NCBI GenBank assembly: GCA_009746045.1
Contig: RPFO01000213.1
Location: 8,623,814 to 8,683,813 of the forward strand
Source: Mesostigma viride
Lineage: Eukaryota > Streptophyta > Mesostigmatophyceae > Mesostigmatales > Mesostigmataceae
Length of the DNA: 60,000 nucleotides
Direction: 5' to 3'
Made by a program: the position numbers and the translations under genes. Numbering within the stretch: the first letter of the stretch is position 1; the number at the start of each line of letters is the position of its first letter. The notes beneath the pieces are model-generated. The model was not told the origin of the DNA. It worked only from the letters and a program-made list of their open reading frames with translations, and ran no database searches. Of this stretch, positions 10,454 to 24,600 are shown one piece after another.

Positions 10454-11628
10454 ATGCGTACCTTTGAATTGTTTCTGATCTGGCTGGCCGTCGATGGGCA
10501 TTCACGTGCGTGGGAGAGGTTCGTGGCGCTATGGCCTGCTGCGATAGCTAGCGACCTGGAAATGGAATGTCGTTGTAGATTTAGGTATTATGTTATCGTG
10601 CTTCTTTGCTTGACGTATTGGGTGCCTAGTGAAATCAGTTTGCTGTTCGTGGAAGGCGTGGGTGTGGCCGACGAGTTTCTGTTGTCGTCACACAATATTG
10701 GAATGAACGCTGGGTTTGTTGCCACGGGACGTACGCTGGCGATGCCGATGGTGAGTCGTTTGTTTCGATGACCGGGGTTGTGCCTGCTCTCTTTTTGATG
10801 CGTTTCCTCGGTTGCGTTGTTTCCATTTGGCCGACTTCACCTAGTCGCAGCGAAGACATAGCGTAGCAAGGGTCTGCAGCGTTTCATTTTCTTAGCCGTG
10901 CAGGACGCCATCTTCATGGTCCTTCGGGTTTCCCGTGTCAACGTCCGTTGCCAGAGGATCTGTGATGCTATTTACTGGAATATACTGGGCGGTGAAAGCC
11001 GCTGTGGATGCTTGCATGGTCATGAGTTTAGGGCGTCATTTACTGCTGTAGTGGCTGACATTCATGGTGCTTACTGCGTAAGATAATCTGCCTTGCTTCG
11101 CACGTGGATTTTCACTGGGCTGAAGAGCGCGTCTGGTAACATGTTTACTTGGTGTATAAGGTGATCAATCAACCATTTGTTCATAGAACTGGTTGTCTCC
11201 TTGATAGAAGGTGTGACCGTAGAAGGTGTGTTGCATTTCTTCATCAAGCAAGTCAAACGTAATCTCCACTGGCTTACAACCTGAATCTTGCTTTGCTGGG
11301 TCTGCTGTGTTCCTGTCTCATTGTGCAGGCTATCCCCTTGGTTGACCAACCAGGTGATTTGTGGTGCCAGCGGGGCCATATTGTTTTGTTTTTCTTCTCA
11401 TTTTCCATCCGTGGCAACGGACCGCATGGGCGGGCGGGAGGGCAGAGAGGGCAGGGCAGGCCAGGCCAGGCGAGGCAGGAAAGGCTGCAAGGGTATGCAG
11501 CACAGGTAGGCTGGCAGGCAAGGGCCATGGGGCATGAGCCATGGGGCTTGAGCTACGAGCCTTGCGGCATGGGGTTTGGGGATGGGGCAAACAGGAGGGC
11601 AGGCAGCCAGCCACATCCACATGATTAG
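10454..11628 (+). other. splice-compatible frame inside unit a (possible decayed gene)
   Basis: Three segments join in phase 0: 10454-10750 (99 codons, followed by GTGAGT), 10904-11077 (58 codons, after TGCAG and followed by GTAAGA) and 11339-11628 (after TGCAG, ends in a stop). The first part is hydrophobic; the last runs into GC-rich repeats. The splice signals recur in the other units. However, most differences between copies change the amino acid and unit b has a frame break near 14673, so active selection on the protein is not supported. Function unknown. It could be a relic of a spliced transposon leader or a non-coding transcript. Confidence 0.3.
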
Positions 11629-11654
11629 GCGCCAGACAGCAATCAGGGGCACCG

Positions 11655-12990
11655 CGGGCCCACTTATGCATGCCAGGCACCCCACCAACCCACGCACGCA
11701 TGCCAGCCACCCCCATGCCCACGCACGCATGCCCGCAACCCCCCCCCCCCTTACAAAACCCACTTATGCATGCCAGCCACCCCCCACACCCACGTACGCA
11801 TGCCAGCCACCCCCCACACCCACGCAAGCATGGCAGCCACCCCACGAACCCAGGCACGCATGGCAGCCCCCCCCTCAAGCCACGCATGCATGGCAGCCAC
11901 CCCCCATACCCACATACGCCCCCCCCCACACCCACGCACGCATGCCAGCCCCCCCCCTCATGCACACATGCATGCCAGCCACCCCGCAAATTCACGCATG
12001 GATGCCAGCCCCCCCCACATGCATGCATGCATGCCAGCCCCCCCCCACACCCACGCACGCATGCCAGCCCCCCCACGAGCCCACGCATGCATGCCAGCCA
12101 CCCCCCACATGCATGCATGGATGCCAGCCACCCCCCACACCCACGTACGCATGCCACCCCCCCACACACCCACGCACGCATGGCAGCCCACCCTACGAAC
12201 CCAGGCACGCATTCCAGCCACCCCACAAACCCACGCACGCATGGCAGCCCATCCCCAAACCCAGGCATGCATGCCAGCCACCCCCACACCCACGCACTTA
12301 TGTCAGCCCCCCCACACACACACGCATGCATGCCAGCCCCCCCCCAAACCCACACACGCGTGCCAGCCCCCCCCCACATGCACGCATGCATGCCAGCCAC
12401 CCCACAAACCCACTTATGCATGCCAGCCACCCCCGTGACCAACGTACGCATGCCGTCCCCCCCCACACCCACACACGCATGCCAGCCCGCCCCGCCCCAC
12501 ATGCGTCCATGGCAGCTCCCGCCCACACGCACGCATGCATGACAGCCACCCCCCACATGCACGTGCATGCTAGCCACCCCCCACACCCACATACGCATGC
12601 CAGCCACCCCCCACACCCACGCACGCATGGCAGCCACCCCACAAACCCACGCATGCATGCCAGCCACCCCCCACATGCACGCATGCATGCCAGCCACCCC
12701 CCGCATGCACGTGCATGCTAGCCACCCCCCAGACCCACGTACGCATGCCAGCCACCCCCCACATGCACGTGCATGCCAGCCACCCCCACATGCACGCATG
12801 CATGCCAGCCACCCCCGCATGCACGTGCATGCTAGCCACCCCCCAGACCCACGTACGCATGCCAGCCACCCCCCACATGCACGTGCATGCCAGCCACCCC
12901 CCACACCCACATACGCATGCCAGCCCCCCCCCAAAACCCACGCATGCATGGTAGCTGCCCACCACACCCACGAACGGACAGGTCTGGCCT
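11655..12990 (+). repeat. C-rich minisatellite array in unit a
   Basis: Same 28-30-bp motif as array 1 with variants such as CACATGCACGTGCATGC near the 3' end (12555-12900). Long frames of up to 555 aa on the minus strand cross it and are artefacts. Confidence 0.95.
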
Positions 12991-13380
12991 GCCGCACCCC
13001 ACGGTCGCGCTCAAGGGCACTGTCGAGTCATGTACAAAACTTTTGTCTACATGAAGTCATAGTGGGCATCCGTGACTCCCCAACGGGAGCACGAGTCTAA
13101 TTAATTAATTAATTAATAGTGGGCATGACCGATGGTGCATGTGTTTACAAAGGATTGCCACTCAATGAATATTAATGAATGATCAACATGGGAGTTTGCA
13201 TGGGAGTGTTTGGTCGTTATGGCTGCCGCTTGCAAAAAGCGGTACCCACATTGTGTCCTGCATGGCATAGCTGCATTGTGAGTTCCAGTTGTTAGGAAGT
13301 AATGAGTAAGGAAATACTTGCATGCAATGAACGGCGACGTCTCACGATGTACAATACTATTCGGATTGGGTTGATGTACT

Positions 13381-16300
13381 AGTAGTACGACGCGTGCTGG
13401 ACGTGCCCGTGAGGGACGGAGCGTGGGATCGACGGTGCGGCAGGCCGCCGCGAGCGCGCGCGATGGGAAGCCCCCAAAGGAAGGCCGCCGAGCGTTCGCC
13501 CCCCGGCGTAGGGTCCGGGCCGGTCGGCGGGCTCAACCCGGCGGGTCGAAGCTTTCGGCGGGGGCCTCAGGGCCCCTGGTGGCGTAGTGCGTCCGAATAA
13601 GTGGGGGGCCTTGGCCCCCCCACTAGTCCCCATCTAGTAACTACGATTAACCCCAACGAAAAAGTTGGTCAAACCGTGAGGACCGAAAAGTGGCCCGTAC
13701 GAAAACCGCGAGCGCAGGGCGACCGATAGTCAGGGCGATTCGGAGATCCGCGGTGGCGTCCAATCGGAGCAGTTGCCCGAAAAGTGGCAAACTAGGCAGA
13801 TCGACTGTCACAAAGTCTGAACGGGGTCTGAAATGTCTGATCTGGTCAGATCCGGTTCAGCACTTTTGCGGGCAGGGGTTGATCCGGTTCAGCACTTTGT
13901 TCAGCAGGGGGGCGGCCCGCCAATGGGAGGAGAAAGAAAACACAGGCAGTTTGACGGACCTGAAACGCGATGTCAAGTTGTTCCGCGGCCCTCAAACTCT
14001 TGCGCGAAGCATCTCTTACGAAACATCCCATGCCTTGCGGCGATCAACTTCGGCTACTGCGCCCATCGCTAGGCCGAGAGCGCGCCGTCCTAAAAATTCG
14101 TAGCGTTCAGTGCGGCAGCTCGACGGAACGTCCAGAAAATGTGCAGAAGCCGTAGCATTTTGGGCGTTACGGCCGTTTTCCTGTCCGCATTGCGTGCAGA
14201 AACCGTTTCACTGAGTGTTTTCGAATCACTTTTCGATTCAGACCGAAGTTATAGTCTGAACATGATGTGACTGATATTTATTCTAAATTTATACGCAAAG
14301 TTTTAGTTGGAGGAGTTGAGAGTAGTATGTTGCTTGCTGGACGAATTTCTGCCAGATCCCGTACTAAGCAAGCAGAGGAAAATGACTTGGGAGGATTTTC
14401 AAGTGGGTAGTACGCGGTGCTGGACCGCTTGGACGCGCCCAAGCAATCGAACGTGCATAAACCAGGACTGCGAGGGGGAGAGGGGACGACATGCTGCGAC
14501 AGCACTTAATATTGGGGATGGCGGTCAACGCTGCCTGGAAAATTGGGGATGGACAATGCGTGGGCATTGCTTTTATAGCGTTCAATGTTCAATTTCGATG
14601 CGTACCTTTGAATTGTTTCTGATCTGGCTGGCCGTCGATGGGCATTCACGTGCGTGGGAGAGGTTCGTGGCGCTGTTCTCCTGCTGCGATAGCTAGCGAC
14701 CTGGAAATGGAATGTCGTTGTAGATTTAGGTATTATGTTATCGTGCTTCTTTGCTTGACGTATTGGGTGCCTAGTGAAATCAGTTTGCTGTTCGTGGAAG
14801 GCGTGGGTGTGGCCGACGAGTTTCTGTTGTCGTCACACAATATTGGAATGAACGCTGGATTTGTTGCCACGGGACGTACGCTGGCGATGCCGATGGTGAG
14901 TCGTTTGTTTCGATGACCGGGATAGTGCCTGCTCTCTTTCTGATGCGTTTCCTCGGTTGCGTTGTTTCCATTTGGCCGAACTCACCTAGTCGCAGCGAAG
15001 ACATAGCGTAGCAAGGGTCTGCGTTTCATTTTCTTAGCCGTGCAGGACGCCATCTTCATGGTCCTTCGGGTTTCCCGTGTCAACGTCCGTTGCCAGAGGA
15101 TCTGTGATGATTTTTTCTGGAATATACTGGGCGGTGAAAGCCCCTGTGGATGCTTGCCTGGTCATGAGTTTAGGGCGTCATTTACTGCTGTACTCGCTGA
15201 CATTCATGGTGCTTACTGCGTAAGATAATCTGCCTTGCTTCGCGCGTGGATTTTCACTGGGATGAAGAGCGCGTCTGGTAACATGTTTACGTGGTGTATA
15301 AGGTGATCAATCAACCATTTGTTCATAGAAGGTGTGACCGTAGAAGGTGTGTTGTATTTCTTCATCAAGCAAGTCAAAAGTAATCTCCACTGGCTTACAA
15401 CCTGAATCTTGCTTTGCTGGGTCTGCTGTGTTCCTGTCTCATTGTGCAGGCTATCCCCTTGGTTGTCCAACCAGGTGATTTGTGGTGCCAGCGGGGCCAT
15501 ATTATTTTCTTCTCATTTTCCATCCGTGGCAACGGACCGCATGGGCGGGCGGGAGGGCAGAGAGGGCAGGGCAGGCCAGGCCAGGCGAGGCAGGAAAGGC
15601 TGCAAGGGTATGCAGCACAGGTAGGCTGGCAGGCAAGGGCCATGGGGCATGAGCCATGGGGCTTGAGCTACGAGCCTTGCGGCATGGGGTTTGGGGATGG
15701 GGCAAACAGGAGGGCAGGCAGCCAGCCACATCCACATGATTAGGGGCCAGACAGCAATCAGGGGCACCGCGGGCCCACTTATGCATGCCAGGCACCCCAC
15801 CAACCCACGTAGCATGCAAGCCACCCCCATGCCCACGCACGCATGCCAGCCACCCCCCCCCCCTTACACAAACCCACTTATGCATGCCAGCCACCCCCCA
15901 CACCCACGTACGCATGCCAGCCACCCTTCACACCCACGCACGCATGGCAGCCACCCCACGAACCCAGGCACGCATGCCAGCCCCCCCCTAAACCCACGCA
16001 TGCATGGCAGCCCCCCACCACACCCACGCATGCATGCCACTCCGCCCCCACACCCACGGACGCATGCCAGCCACCCCCCATACCCACGTACGCCCCCCCC
16101 ACACCCACGCACGCATGCCAGCCCCTTCCCTCATGCATGCATGCATGCCAGCCACCCCACAAACCCACGCATGGATGCCAGCCCCCCCACATGCATGCAT
16201 GCATGCCAGCCCCCCCCACACCCACGCACGCATGGCAGCCGCCCCCCCAACCCCAAAACGCATGCCAGCCACCCCCCACATGCACGCATGCTTGCCAGCC

Positions 16301-17650
16301 ACCCCACATGCAAACAAGCCCCCCCCCACATGCATGCTTGCATTCCAGCCACCCCACAAACCCATGCACGCATGCCAGCCACCCCCACACCCACGCACGC
16401 ATCCCAGCCACCCCACGAGCCCACGCATGCATGCCAGCCACCTCCCACACGCACGCATGGATGCCAGCCACCCCCCACATGCACGTGCATGCCAGCCACC
16501 CCCCACACCCACGCACGCATGGCAGCCCACCCCACGAACCCAGGCACGCATGCCAGCCACCCCCTAAACCCACGCACGCATGGCAGCCCACCCCCAAACC
16601 CAGGCACGCATGCCAGCCACCCCCACACCCACGCATGCATGTCAGCCCCCCCCACACACGCATGCATGCCAGCCCCCCCCAAACCCACACACGCGTGCCA
16701 GCCCCCCCCCACATGCACGCATGCATGCCAGCCACCCCACCAACCCACTTATGCATGCCAGCCACCCCCGTCACCAAGTACGCATGCCGTCCCCCCCCAC
16801 GCCCACGCACGCATGCCAGCCTGCCCCGCCCCACATGCGTGCATGGCAGCTCCCGCCCACACCCACGCATGCATGCCAGCCACCCCACAAACCCATGCAC
16901 GCATGCCAGCCACCCCCACACCCACGCACGTATGCCACCCCCCCACAAACCCACGCACGCATGCCAGCCACCCCCCACATGCACGCATGCATGACAGCCA
17001 CCCCCACATGCACGTGCATGCTAGCCACCCCCCACACCCACATACGCATGCCAGCCACCCCCCACACCCACGCACGCATAGCAGCCACCCCACAAACCCA
17101 CGCATGCATGCCAGCCACCCCCACATGCACGCATGCATGCCAGCCACCCCCCGCATGCACGTGCATGCTAGCCACCCCCCACACCCACGTACGCATGCCA
17201 GCCACCCCCCACACCCACGCACGCATGGCAGCCACCCCACAAACCCAGGCACACATGCCAGCCACCCTCTAAACCCACGCATGCATGGCAGCTCCCCACC
17301 ACACCCACGAATGGACAGGGCACGCCCCACGGTCGCGCACAAGGGCACTGTCGAGTCATGTACAAAACGTTGTCTACATGAAGTCATGGTGGGCATGAAC
17401 GACGGTGCATGTGTTTACAAAGGATTGCCACTCAATGAATATTAATGAATGATGAACATGGGAGTTTGCATGGAAGTGTTTGGTCGTTATGGCTGCCGCT
17501 TGCAAAAAGCGGTACCCACATTGTGTCTTGCATGGCATAGCTGCATTGTCAGTTTCAGTTGTTAGGAAGTAATGAGTAAGGAAATACTTGCATGCAATGA
17601 ACGGCGACGTCTCACAATATACGGTACTATTCGGACTGGGTTGATGTACT
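13381..17650 (+). repeat. 4-kb tandem unit b
   Basis: Starts at AGTAGTACGACGCGTGCTGG with the type A module; hairpin 13603-13620; CTAG 13634-13637. Minisatellite at 15775-17320. Length 4270 bp to the next unit start. A 584-aa frame (15691-17445) crosses the minisatellite and is not considered a gene. Confidence 0.9.
15775..17320 (+). repeat. C-rich minisatellite array in unit b
   Basis: The longest of the arrays, about 52 units of 28-30 bp, with the same flanks as in the other units (CCGCGGGCCCACTTATGCATG on the left, CCACGGTCGCGC on the right). Confidence 0.95.
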
Positions 17651-20600
17651 AGTAGTACGACGCGTGCTGGACGTGCACGTGAGGGACGGAGCGTGGGATC
17701 GACGGTGCGGCAGGCCGGCGCGAGCGCGCGCGATGGGAAGCCCCCAAAGGAAGGCCGCCGAGCGTTCGCCCCCCGGCGTAGGGGCCGGGCCGGTCGGCGG
17801 GCTCAACCCGGCGGGTCGAAGCTTTCGGCGGGGGCCTCAGGGCCCCTGGTGGCGTAGTGCGTCCGAATAAGTGGGGGGCCTTGGCCCCCCCACTAGTCCC
17901 CTTCTAGTGACTACGATTAACCCCAACGAAAAAGTTTGTCAAACCGTGAGGACCAAAAAGTGGCCCGTACGAAAACCGCGAGCGCAGGGCGACCGATAGT
18001 CAGGGCGATCCGGGGATCCGCAGTTGCGCCCTATCGTAGCAGTTGCCCGAAAAGTGGCAAACTAGGCAGATCGATTGTCAGGAGTTCTGAACGGGTGCTG
18101 AAATGCCTGATCTGGTCAGATCCGGTTCAGCACTTTTGCGGACAGGGGGGTTTCCTGTTCGGCAAATTGTTCAGCAGGGGGGGTGGCTCGCCAATGGGAG
18201 GAGAAAGAAAACACAGGCAGTTTGACGGACCTGAAACGCGATGTCGGTTTGTTTCCGGGCCTCGAACTCTTGGCGCGAACCTGAACATTCCAAACAACCC
18301 GTCGCAAGCGGTGATTAACTTCGGCTACTGGGCCCATCGCTTGGCCGAGAGCGTGCCGTTTTTTTTGGCCGTAGCGTTCAGTGCCTCAGGTCAACGGAGC
18401 GTTCAGAAATCGTCTAGCAACCGTGAAAAAAATGTTTAGAAACCGTAAAAATTTGGGCGTTACGGCCGTTTTGTTGTCCGCATTGCATTCAGAAACCGTT
18501 TCACTGAGTTGTTCCGCATCACTTTTCGATTCAGACCGAAGTTATAGTCTGAACATGATGTGACTGATATTGATTCTAAAATTATACGCAAATTTTGAGT
18601 TGGAGGAGTGGAGAGTAGTATGATGCTTGCTGGACGAATTTCTGCCAGATTCCGTACTTACCAAGCAGGGAAAAATTGACTTGGGAGGATTTTCAAGTGG
18701 GTAGTACGCGGTGCTGGACCGCCTGGACGCGCCCAAGCAATCGAACGTGCATAAACCAGGACTGCGAGGGGGTGAGGGGGCGACATGCTGCGACAGCACT
18801 TGATTTAATTTCCTGCTGGCTGGGGATGGCGGTCAACGCTGCCTGGAAAATTGGCGATGGACAATGCGTGGGCATTGCTTTTAAAGCGTTCAATGTTCCA
18901 TTTCGATGCGTACCTTTGAATTGTTTCTGATCTGGCTGGCCGTCGGTGGGCAGTCACTTGCGTGGGAGAGGTTCGGGGCGCTATGGCCTGCTGCGATAGC
19001 TAGCGACCTGGAAATGGAATGTCGTTGTAGATTTAGGTATTATGTTATCGTGCTTCTTCGCTTGACGTATTGGGTGCCTAGTGAAATCAGTTTGCTGTTC
19101 GTGGAAGGCGTGGGTGTGGCCGACGAGTTTCTGTTGTCGTCACACAATATTGGAATGAACGCTGGATTTGTTGCCACGGGACGTACGCTGGCGATGCCGA
19201 TGGTGAGTCGTTTGTTTCGATGACCGGGCTAGTGCCTGCTCTCTTTCTGATGCGTTTCCTTGGTTGCGTTGTTTCCATTGGGCCGAATTCACGTAGTCGC
19301 AGCGAAGACATAGCGTAGCAAAGGTCTGCGTTTCATTTTTTTAGCCGTGCAGGACGCCATCTTCATGGTCCTTCGGGTTTCCCGTGTCAACGTCCGTTGC
19401 CAGAGGATCTGTGATGATTTTTTCTGGAATATACTGGGCGGTGAAAGCCCCTGTGGATCCTTTTTGGTCATGAGTTTAGGGCGTCATTTACTGCTGTACT
19501 CGCTGACATTCATGGTGCTTACTGCGTAAGATAATCTGCCTTGCTTCGCGCGTGGATTTTCACTGGGGTGAAGAGCGCATCTGGTAACTTGTTTACGTGG
19601 TGTATAAGGTGATCAATCAACCATTTGTTCATAGAACTGGTTGTCTCCTTGATAGAAGGTGTGACAGTAGAAGGTGTTTTATATTTCTTCATCAAGCATG
19701 TCAAAAGTAATCTCCACTGGCTTACAACCTGAATCTTGCTTTGCTGGGTCTGCTGTGTTCCTGTCTCATTGTGCAGGCTATCCCCTTGGTTGACCAACCA
19801 GGTGATTTGTGGTGCCAGTGGGGCCATATTGGTTTTATTCTCATTTTCCATCCGTGGCAACGGACCGCATGGGCGGGCGGCAGGGCAGAGAGGTCAGGGC
19901 AGGCCAGGCCAGGCGAGGCAGGAAAGGCTGCAAGGGTATGCAGCACAGGTAGGCTGGCAGGCAAGGGCCATGGGGCATGAGCCATGGGGCTTGAGCTACG
20001 AGCATTGCGGCATGGGGTTTGGGGATGGGGAAAACAGGAGGGCAGGCAGTCAGCCACATCCACATGATTAGGGGCCAGACAGCAATCAGGGGCACCGCGG
20101 GCCCACTTATGCATGCCAGGCACCCCACCAACCCACGTAGCATGCAAGCCACCCCCATGCCCACGCACGCATGCCACCCCCCCCCCCCCCCCACAAACCC
20201 ATGCACGCATGCCAGCCACCCCCCACACCCACGTACGCATGCCAGCCACCCCCCACACCCACGCACGCATGGCAGCCACCCCACGAACCCAGGCACGCAT
20301 GCCAGCCCCCCCTCAAGCCACGCATGCATGGCAGCCCCCCACCACACCCACGCATGCATGCCACTCCCCCCCACACCCACGCACGCATGCCAGCCACCCC
20401 CCATACCCACCTACGCCCCCCCCACACCCACGCACACATGCCAGCCCCCCCCTCATGTACGCATGCATGCCAGCCACCCCACAAACCCACGCTTGGATGC
20501 CAGCCCCCCCACATGCATGCATGCATGCCAGCCCCCCCCACACCCACGCACGCATGGCAGCCGCCCCCCAAACCCACGCACGCATGCCAGCCAACCCCCA

Positions 20601-21695
20601 CATGCACGCATGCTTGCCAGCCACCCCACATGCAAACAAGCCCCCCCCACATGCATGCTTGCATTCCAGCCACCCCACAAACCCATGCACGCATGCCAGC
20701 CACCCCCACACCCACGCACGCATGCCAGCCACCCCACGAGCCCACGCATGCATGCCAGCCACCCCCACAAACCCACGCATGCATGCCAGCCACCCCCCAC
20801 ATGCACGTGCATGCAAGCCACCCCCCACACCCACGTACGCATGCCAGCCACCCCCACACCCACGCACGCATGGCAGCCCACCCCACGAACCCAGGCACGC
20901 ATGCCAGCCCCCCCCTAAACCCACGCACGCATGGCAGCCCACCCCCAAACCCAGGCACGCATGCCAGCCACCCCCACACCCACGCACTTATGTTAGCCCC
21001 CCCCACACACACGCATGCATGCCAGCCCCCCCCAAACCCATACACGCGTGCCAGACCCCCCCACATGCACGCATGCATGCCAGCCACCCCACAAACCCAC
21101 TTATGCATGCCAGCCACCCCCGTCACCAACGTACGCACGCCGTCCCCCCCCACACCCACGCATGCATGCCAGCCTGCCCCGCCCGGGCGGCCCACATGTG
21201 TCCATGGCAGCTCCCCCCACACCCACGCATGCATGCTAGCCACTCCACAAACCCATGCACGCATGCCAGCCACCCCCACACCCACGCACGCATGCCACCC
21301 CCCCACAAACCCACGCATGCATGGTAGCTGCCCACCACACCCACGAACGGACAGGGCTGGCCTGCCGCACCCCACGGTCGCGCTCAAGGGCACTTTTGAG
21401 TCATGTACAAAACTTTGTCTACATGAAGTCATTGTGGGCATGACCGATGGTGCATGTGTTTACAAAGGATTGCCACTCAATGAATATTAATGAATGATCA
21501 ACATGGGAGTTTGCATGGGAGTGTTTGGTCGTTATGGCTGCCGCTTGCAAAAAGCGGTACCCACATTGTGTCCTGCATGGCATAGCTTCATTGTGAGTTC
21601 CAGTTGTTAGGAAGTAATGAGTAAGGAAATACTTGCATGCAATGAACGGCGACGTCTCACGATGTACAGTACTATTCGGATTGGGTTGATGTACT
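17651..21695 (+). repeat. 4-kb tandem unit c
   Basis: 4045 bp. Type A hairpin at 17873-17890, CTAG 17904-17907, minisatellite 20100-21350. Its leader (17908-18340) is nearly identical to the leader of the truncated unit e (from 26063), two units away. Confidence 0.9.
20100..21350 (+). repeat. C-rich minisatellite array in unit c
   Basis: About 42 units of the 30-bp family between the usual unit flanks. Frames across it are artefacts. Confidence 0.95.
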
Positions 21696-24600
21696 AGTAG
21701 TACGACGCGTGCTGGACGTGCCCGTGAGGGACGGAGCGTGGGATCGACGGTGCGGCAGGCCGGCGCGAGCGCGCGCGATGGGAAGCCCCCAAAGGAAGGC
21801 CGCCGAGCGTTCGCCCCCCGGCGTAGGGGCCGGGCCGGTCGGCGGGCTCAACCCGGCGGGTCGAAGCTTTCGGCGGGGGCCTCAGGGCCCCTGGTGGCGT
21901 AGTGCGTCCGAATAAGTGGGGGGCCTTGGCCCCCCCACTAGTCCCCTTCTAGTAACTACGATTAACCCCAACGCAAAAGTTTGGCGAACCGTGAGGCCCG
22001 AAAAGTGGCCCGTACGAAAACCGCGAGCGCAGGGCGGCCGATAGTCAGGGCGATCCGGGGATCCGCGGTGGCGCCCAATCGCAGCAGTTGCCCGAAAAGT
22101 GGCAAACTAGGCAGATCGAGTGTCCACCTTTCCTGAACGGGCCTGAAAAGGCAGTTACGTCCAGATCGTGTTCAGCAGTTTTGCGGGCAGGTGGGAGGCC
22201 AGCCAATGGCCGCGGCCAGATAAAAATACGGAACCCGGCACGATGTCGGATTGTTGCGCGGCCGTTATACTTTTGGCGCGAACCTGAACATCTTCAAACA
22301 TCCCATGCCTTGCGGCGATCAACTTCGCCTACTGGGACCATCGCTAGGCCGAGAGCGCGCCGTCCTAAAAGTTCGTAGCGTTCAGTGCGGCAAGTCGACG
22401 AAGCGTTCAGAAAATGTGCAGACACCGTAACATTTTGGGCGTTACGGCCGTTTTCCTGTCCGCATTGCGTTCAGAAAGCGTTTTACTGAACGCTTCCGCA
22501 TCACTTTTCGATTCAGACCGAAGCTACAGTCTGAACGTGGTCTGACTGATATTTACTCTAAAATTATACGAAAGGTTTTAGTTGGAGGAGTGGAGAGTAG
22601 TATGATGCTTGCTGGACGAATTTCTGCCAGATTACGTACTTACCAGGCAGGGAAAAAATGACTTGGAGGATTTTCAAGTGGGTAGTACGCGGTGCTGGAC
22701 CGCCTGGACGCGCCCAAGCAATCGAACGTGCATAAACCAGGACTTGGAGGGGGAAAGGGGGCGACATGCTGCGACAGCACTTCATTCCTGCTGGCTGGGG
22801 ATGGCGGTCAACGCAGCCTGGAAAATTGGGGATGGACAATGCGTGGGCATTGCTTTTATAGCGTTCAATGTTCAATTTCGATGCGTACCTTTGAATTGTT
22901 TCTGATCTGGCTGGACGTCGGTGGGCAGTCACGTGTGTGGGAGAGGTTCGGGGCGCTGTGGCCTGCTGCGATAGCTAGCGACCTGGAAATGGAATGTCGT
23001 TGTAGATTTAGGTATTATGCTATCGTGCTTCTTTGCTTGACGTATTGGGTGCCTAGTGAAATCAGTTTGCTGTTCGTGGAAGGCGTGGGTGTGGCCGACG
23101 AGTTTCTGTTGTCGTCACACAATATTGGAATGAACGCTGGGTTTGTTGCCACGGGACGTACGCTGGCGATGCCGATGGTGAGTCGTTTGTTTCGATGACC
23201 GGGGTTGTGCCTGCTCTCTTTTTGATGCGTTTCCTCGGTTGCGTTGTTTCCATTTGGCCGACTTCACCTAGTCGCAGCGAAGACATAGCGTAGCAAGGGT
23301 CTGCAGCGTTTCATTTTCTTAGCCGTGCAGGACGCCATCTTCATGGTCCTTCGGGTTTCCCGTGTCAACGTCCGTTGCCAGAGGATCTGTGATGCTATTT
23401 ACTGGAATATACTGGGCGGTGAAAGCCGCTGTGGATGCTTGCATGGTCATGAGTTTAGGGCGTCATTTACTGCTGTAGTGGCTGACATTCATGGTGCTTA
23501 CTGCGTAAGATAATCTGCCTTGCTTCGCACGTGGATTTTCACTGGGCTGAAGAGCGCGTCTGGTAACATGTTTACTTGGTGTATAAGGTGATCAATCAAC
23601 CATTTGTTCATAGAACTGGTTGTCTCCTTGATAGAAGGTGTGACCGTAGAAGGTGTGTTGCATTTCTTCATCAAGCAAGTCAAACGTAATCTCCACTGGC
23701 TTACAACCTGAATCTTGCTTTGCTGGGTCTGCTGTGTTCCTGTCTCATTGTGCAGGCTATCCCCTTGGTTGACCAACCAGGTGATTTGTGGTGCCAGCGG
23801 GGCCATATTGTTTTGTTTTTCTTCTCATTTTCCATCCGTGGCAACGGACCGCATGGGCGGGCGGGAGGGCAGAGAGGGCAGGGCAGGCCAGGCCAGGCGA
23901 GGCAGGAAAGGCTGCAAGGGTATGCAGCACAGGTAGGCTGGCAGGCAAGGGCCATGGGGCATGAGCCATGGGGCTTGAGCTACGAGCCTTGCGGCATGGG
24001 GTTTGGGGATGGGGCAAACAGGAGGGCAGGCAGCCAGCCACATCCACATGATTAGGCGCCAGACAGCAATCAGGGGCACCGCGGGCCCACTTATGCATGC
24101 CAGGCACCCCACCAACCCACGCACGCATGCCAGCCACCCCCATGCCCACGCACGCATGCCAGCAACCCCCCCCCCCCTTACACAAACCCACTTATGCATG
24201 CCAGCCACCCCCCACACCCACGTACGCATGCCAGCCACCCCCCACACCCACGCAAGCATGGCAGCCACCCCACGAACCCAGGCACGCATGGCAGCCCCCC
24301 CTCAAGCCACGCATGCATGGCAGCCACCCCCCATACCCACATACGCCCCCCCCACACCCACGCACGCATGCCAGCCCCCCCCTCATGCACACATGCATGC
24401 CAGCCACCCCGCAAATTCACGCATGGATGCCAGCCCCCCCCACATGCATGCATGCATGCCAGCCCCCCCCCACACCCACGCACGCATGCCAGCCCCCCCA
24501 CGAGCCCACGCATGCATGCCAGCCACCCCCCACATGCATGCATGGATGCCAGCCACCCCCCACACCCACGTACGCATGCCACCCCCCCACACACCCACGC

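Larger units (their letters stand above)
9509..13380 (+). repeat. 4-kb tandem unit a
   Basis: First full unit of the array. Order: TGACTACGATT junction; GC-rich leader; SINE-like middle segment; three segments bounded by splice-like GTGAGT/TGCAG signals (10454-11628); C-rich minisatellite (11655-12990); (AATT)n at about 13100; and a conserved tail with hairpin CCGCTT/AAGCGG near 13222. From about 10600 to the end it is nearly identical to unit d, 12,427 bp downstream, including private variants. Confidence 0.85.

Noticed and set aside
10635-11086. 74-aa minus-strand and 62-aa plus-strand frames conserved in all units
   Set aside because: Conserved only because the units are near-identical DNA; the minus-strand frame overlaps the plus-strand segments and shows no independent sign of coding.
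11330-12997. 555-aa minus-strand frame and other long frames (for example 15691-17445, 20107-21441) across minisatellites
   Set aside because: The 30-bp unit is divisible by three and lacks stop codons in several frames on both strands; the products are 10-residue repeats of Pro/His/Thr or Gly/Trp/Met with no start context, and they vary with unit number.
13397-13600. GC-rich 68-aa frame repeated in each unit, and the idea of an rDNA spacer
   Set aside because: It lies in the type A hairpin module; no recognisable rRNA core sequence occurs anywhere in the window.
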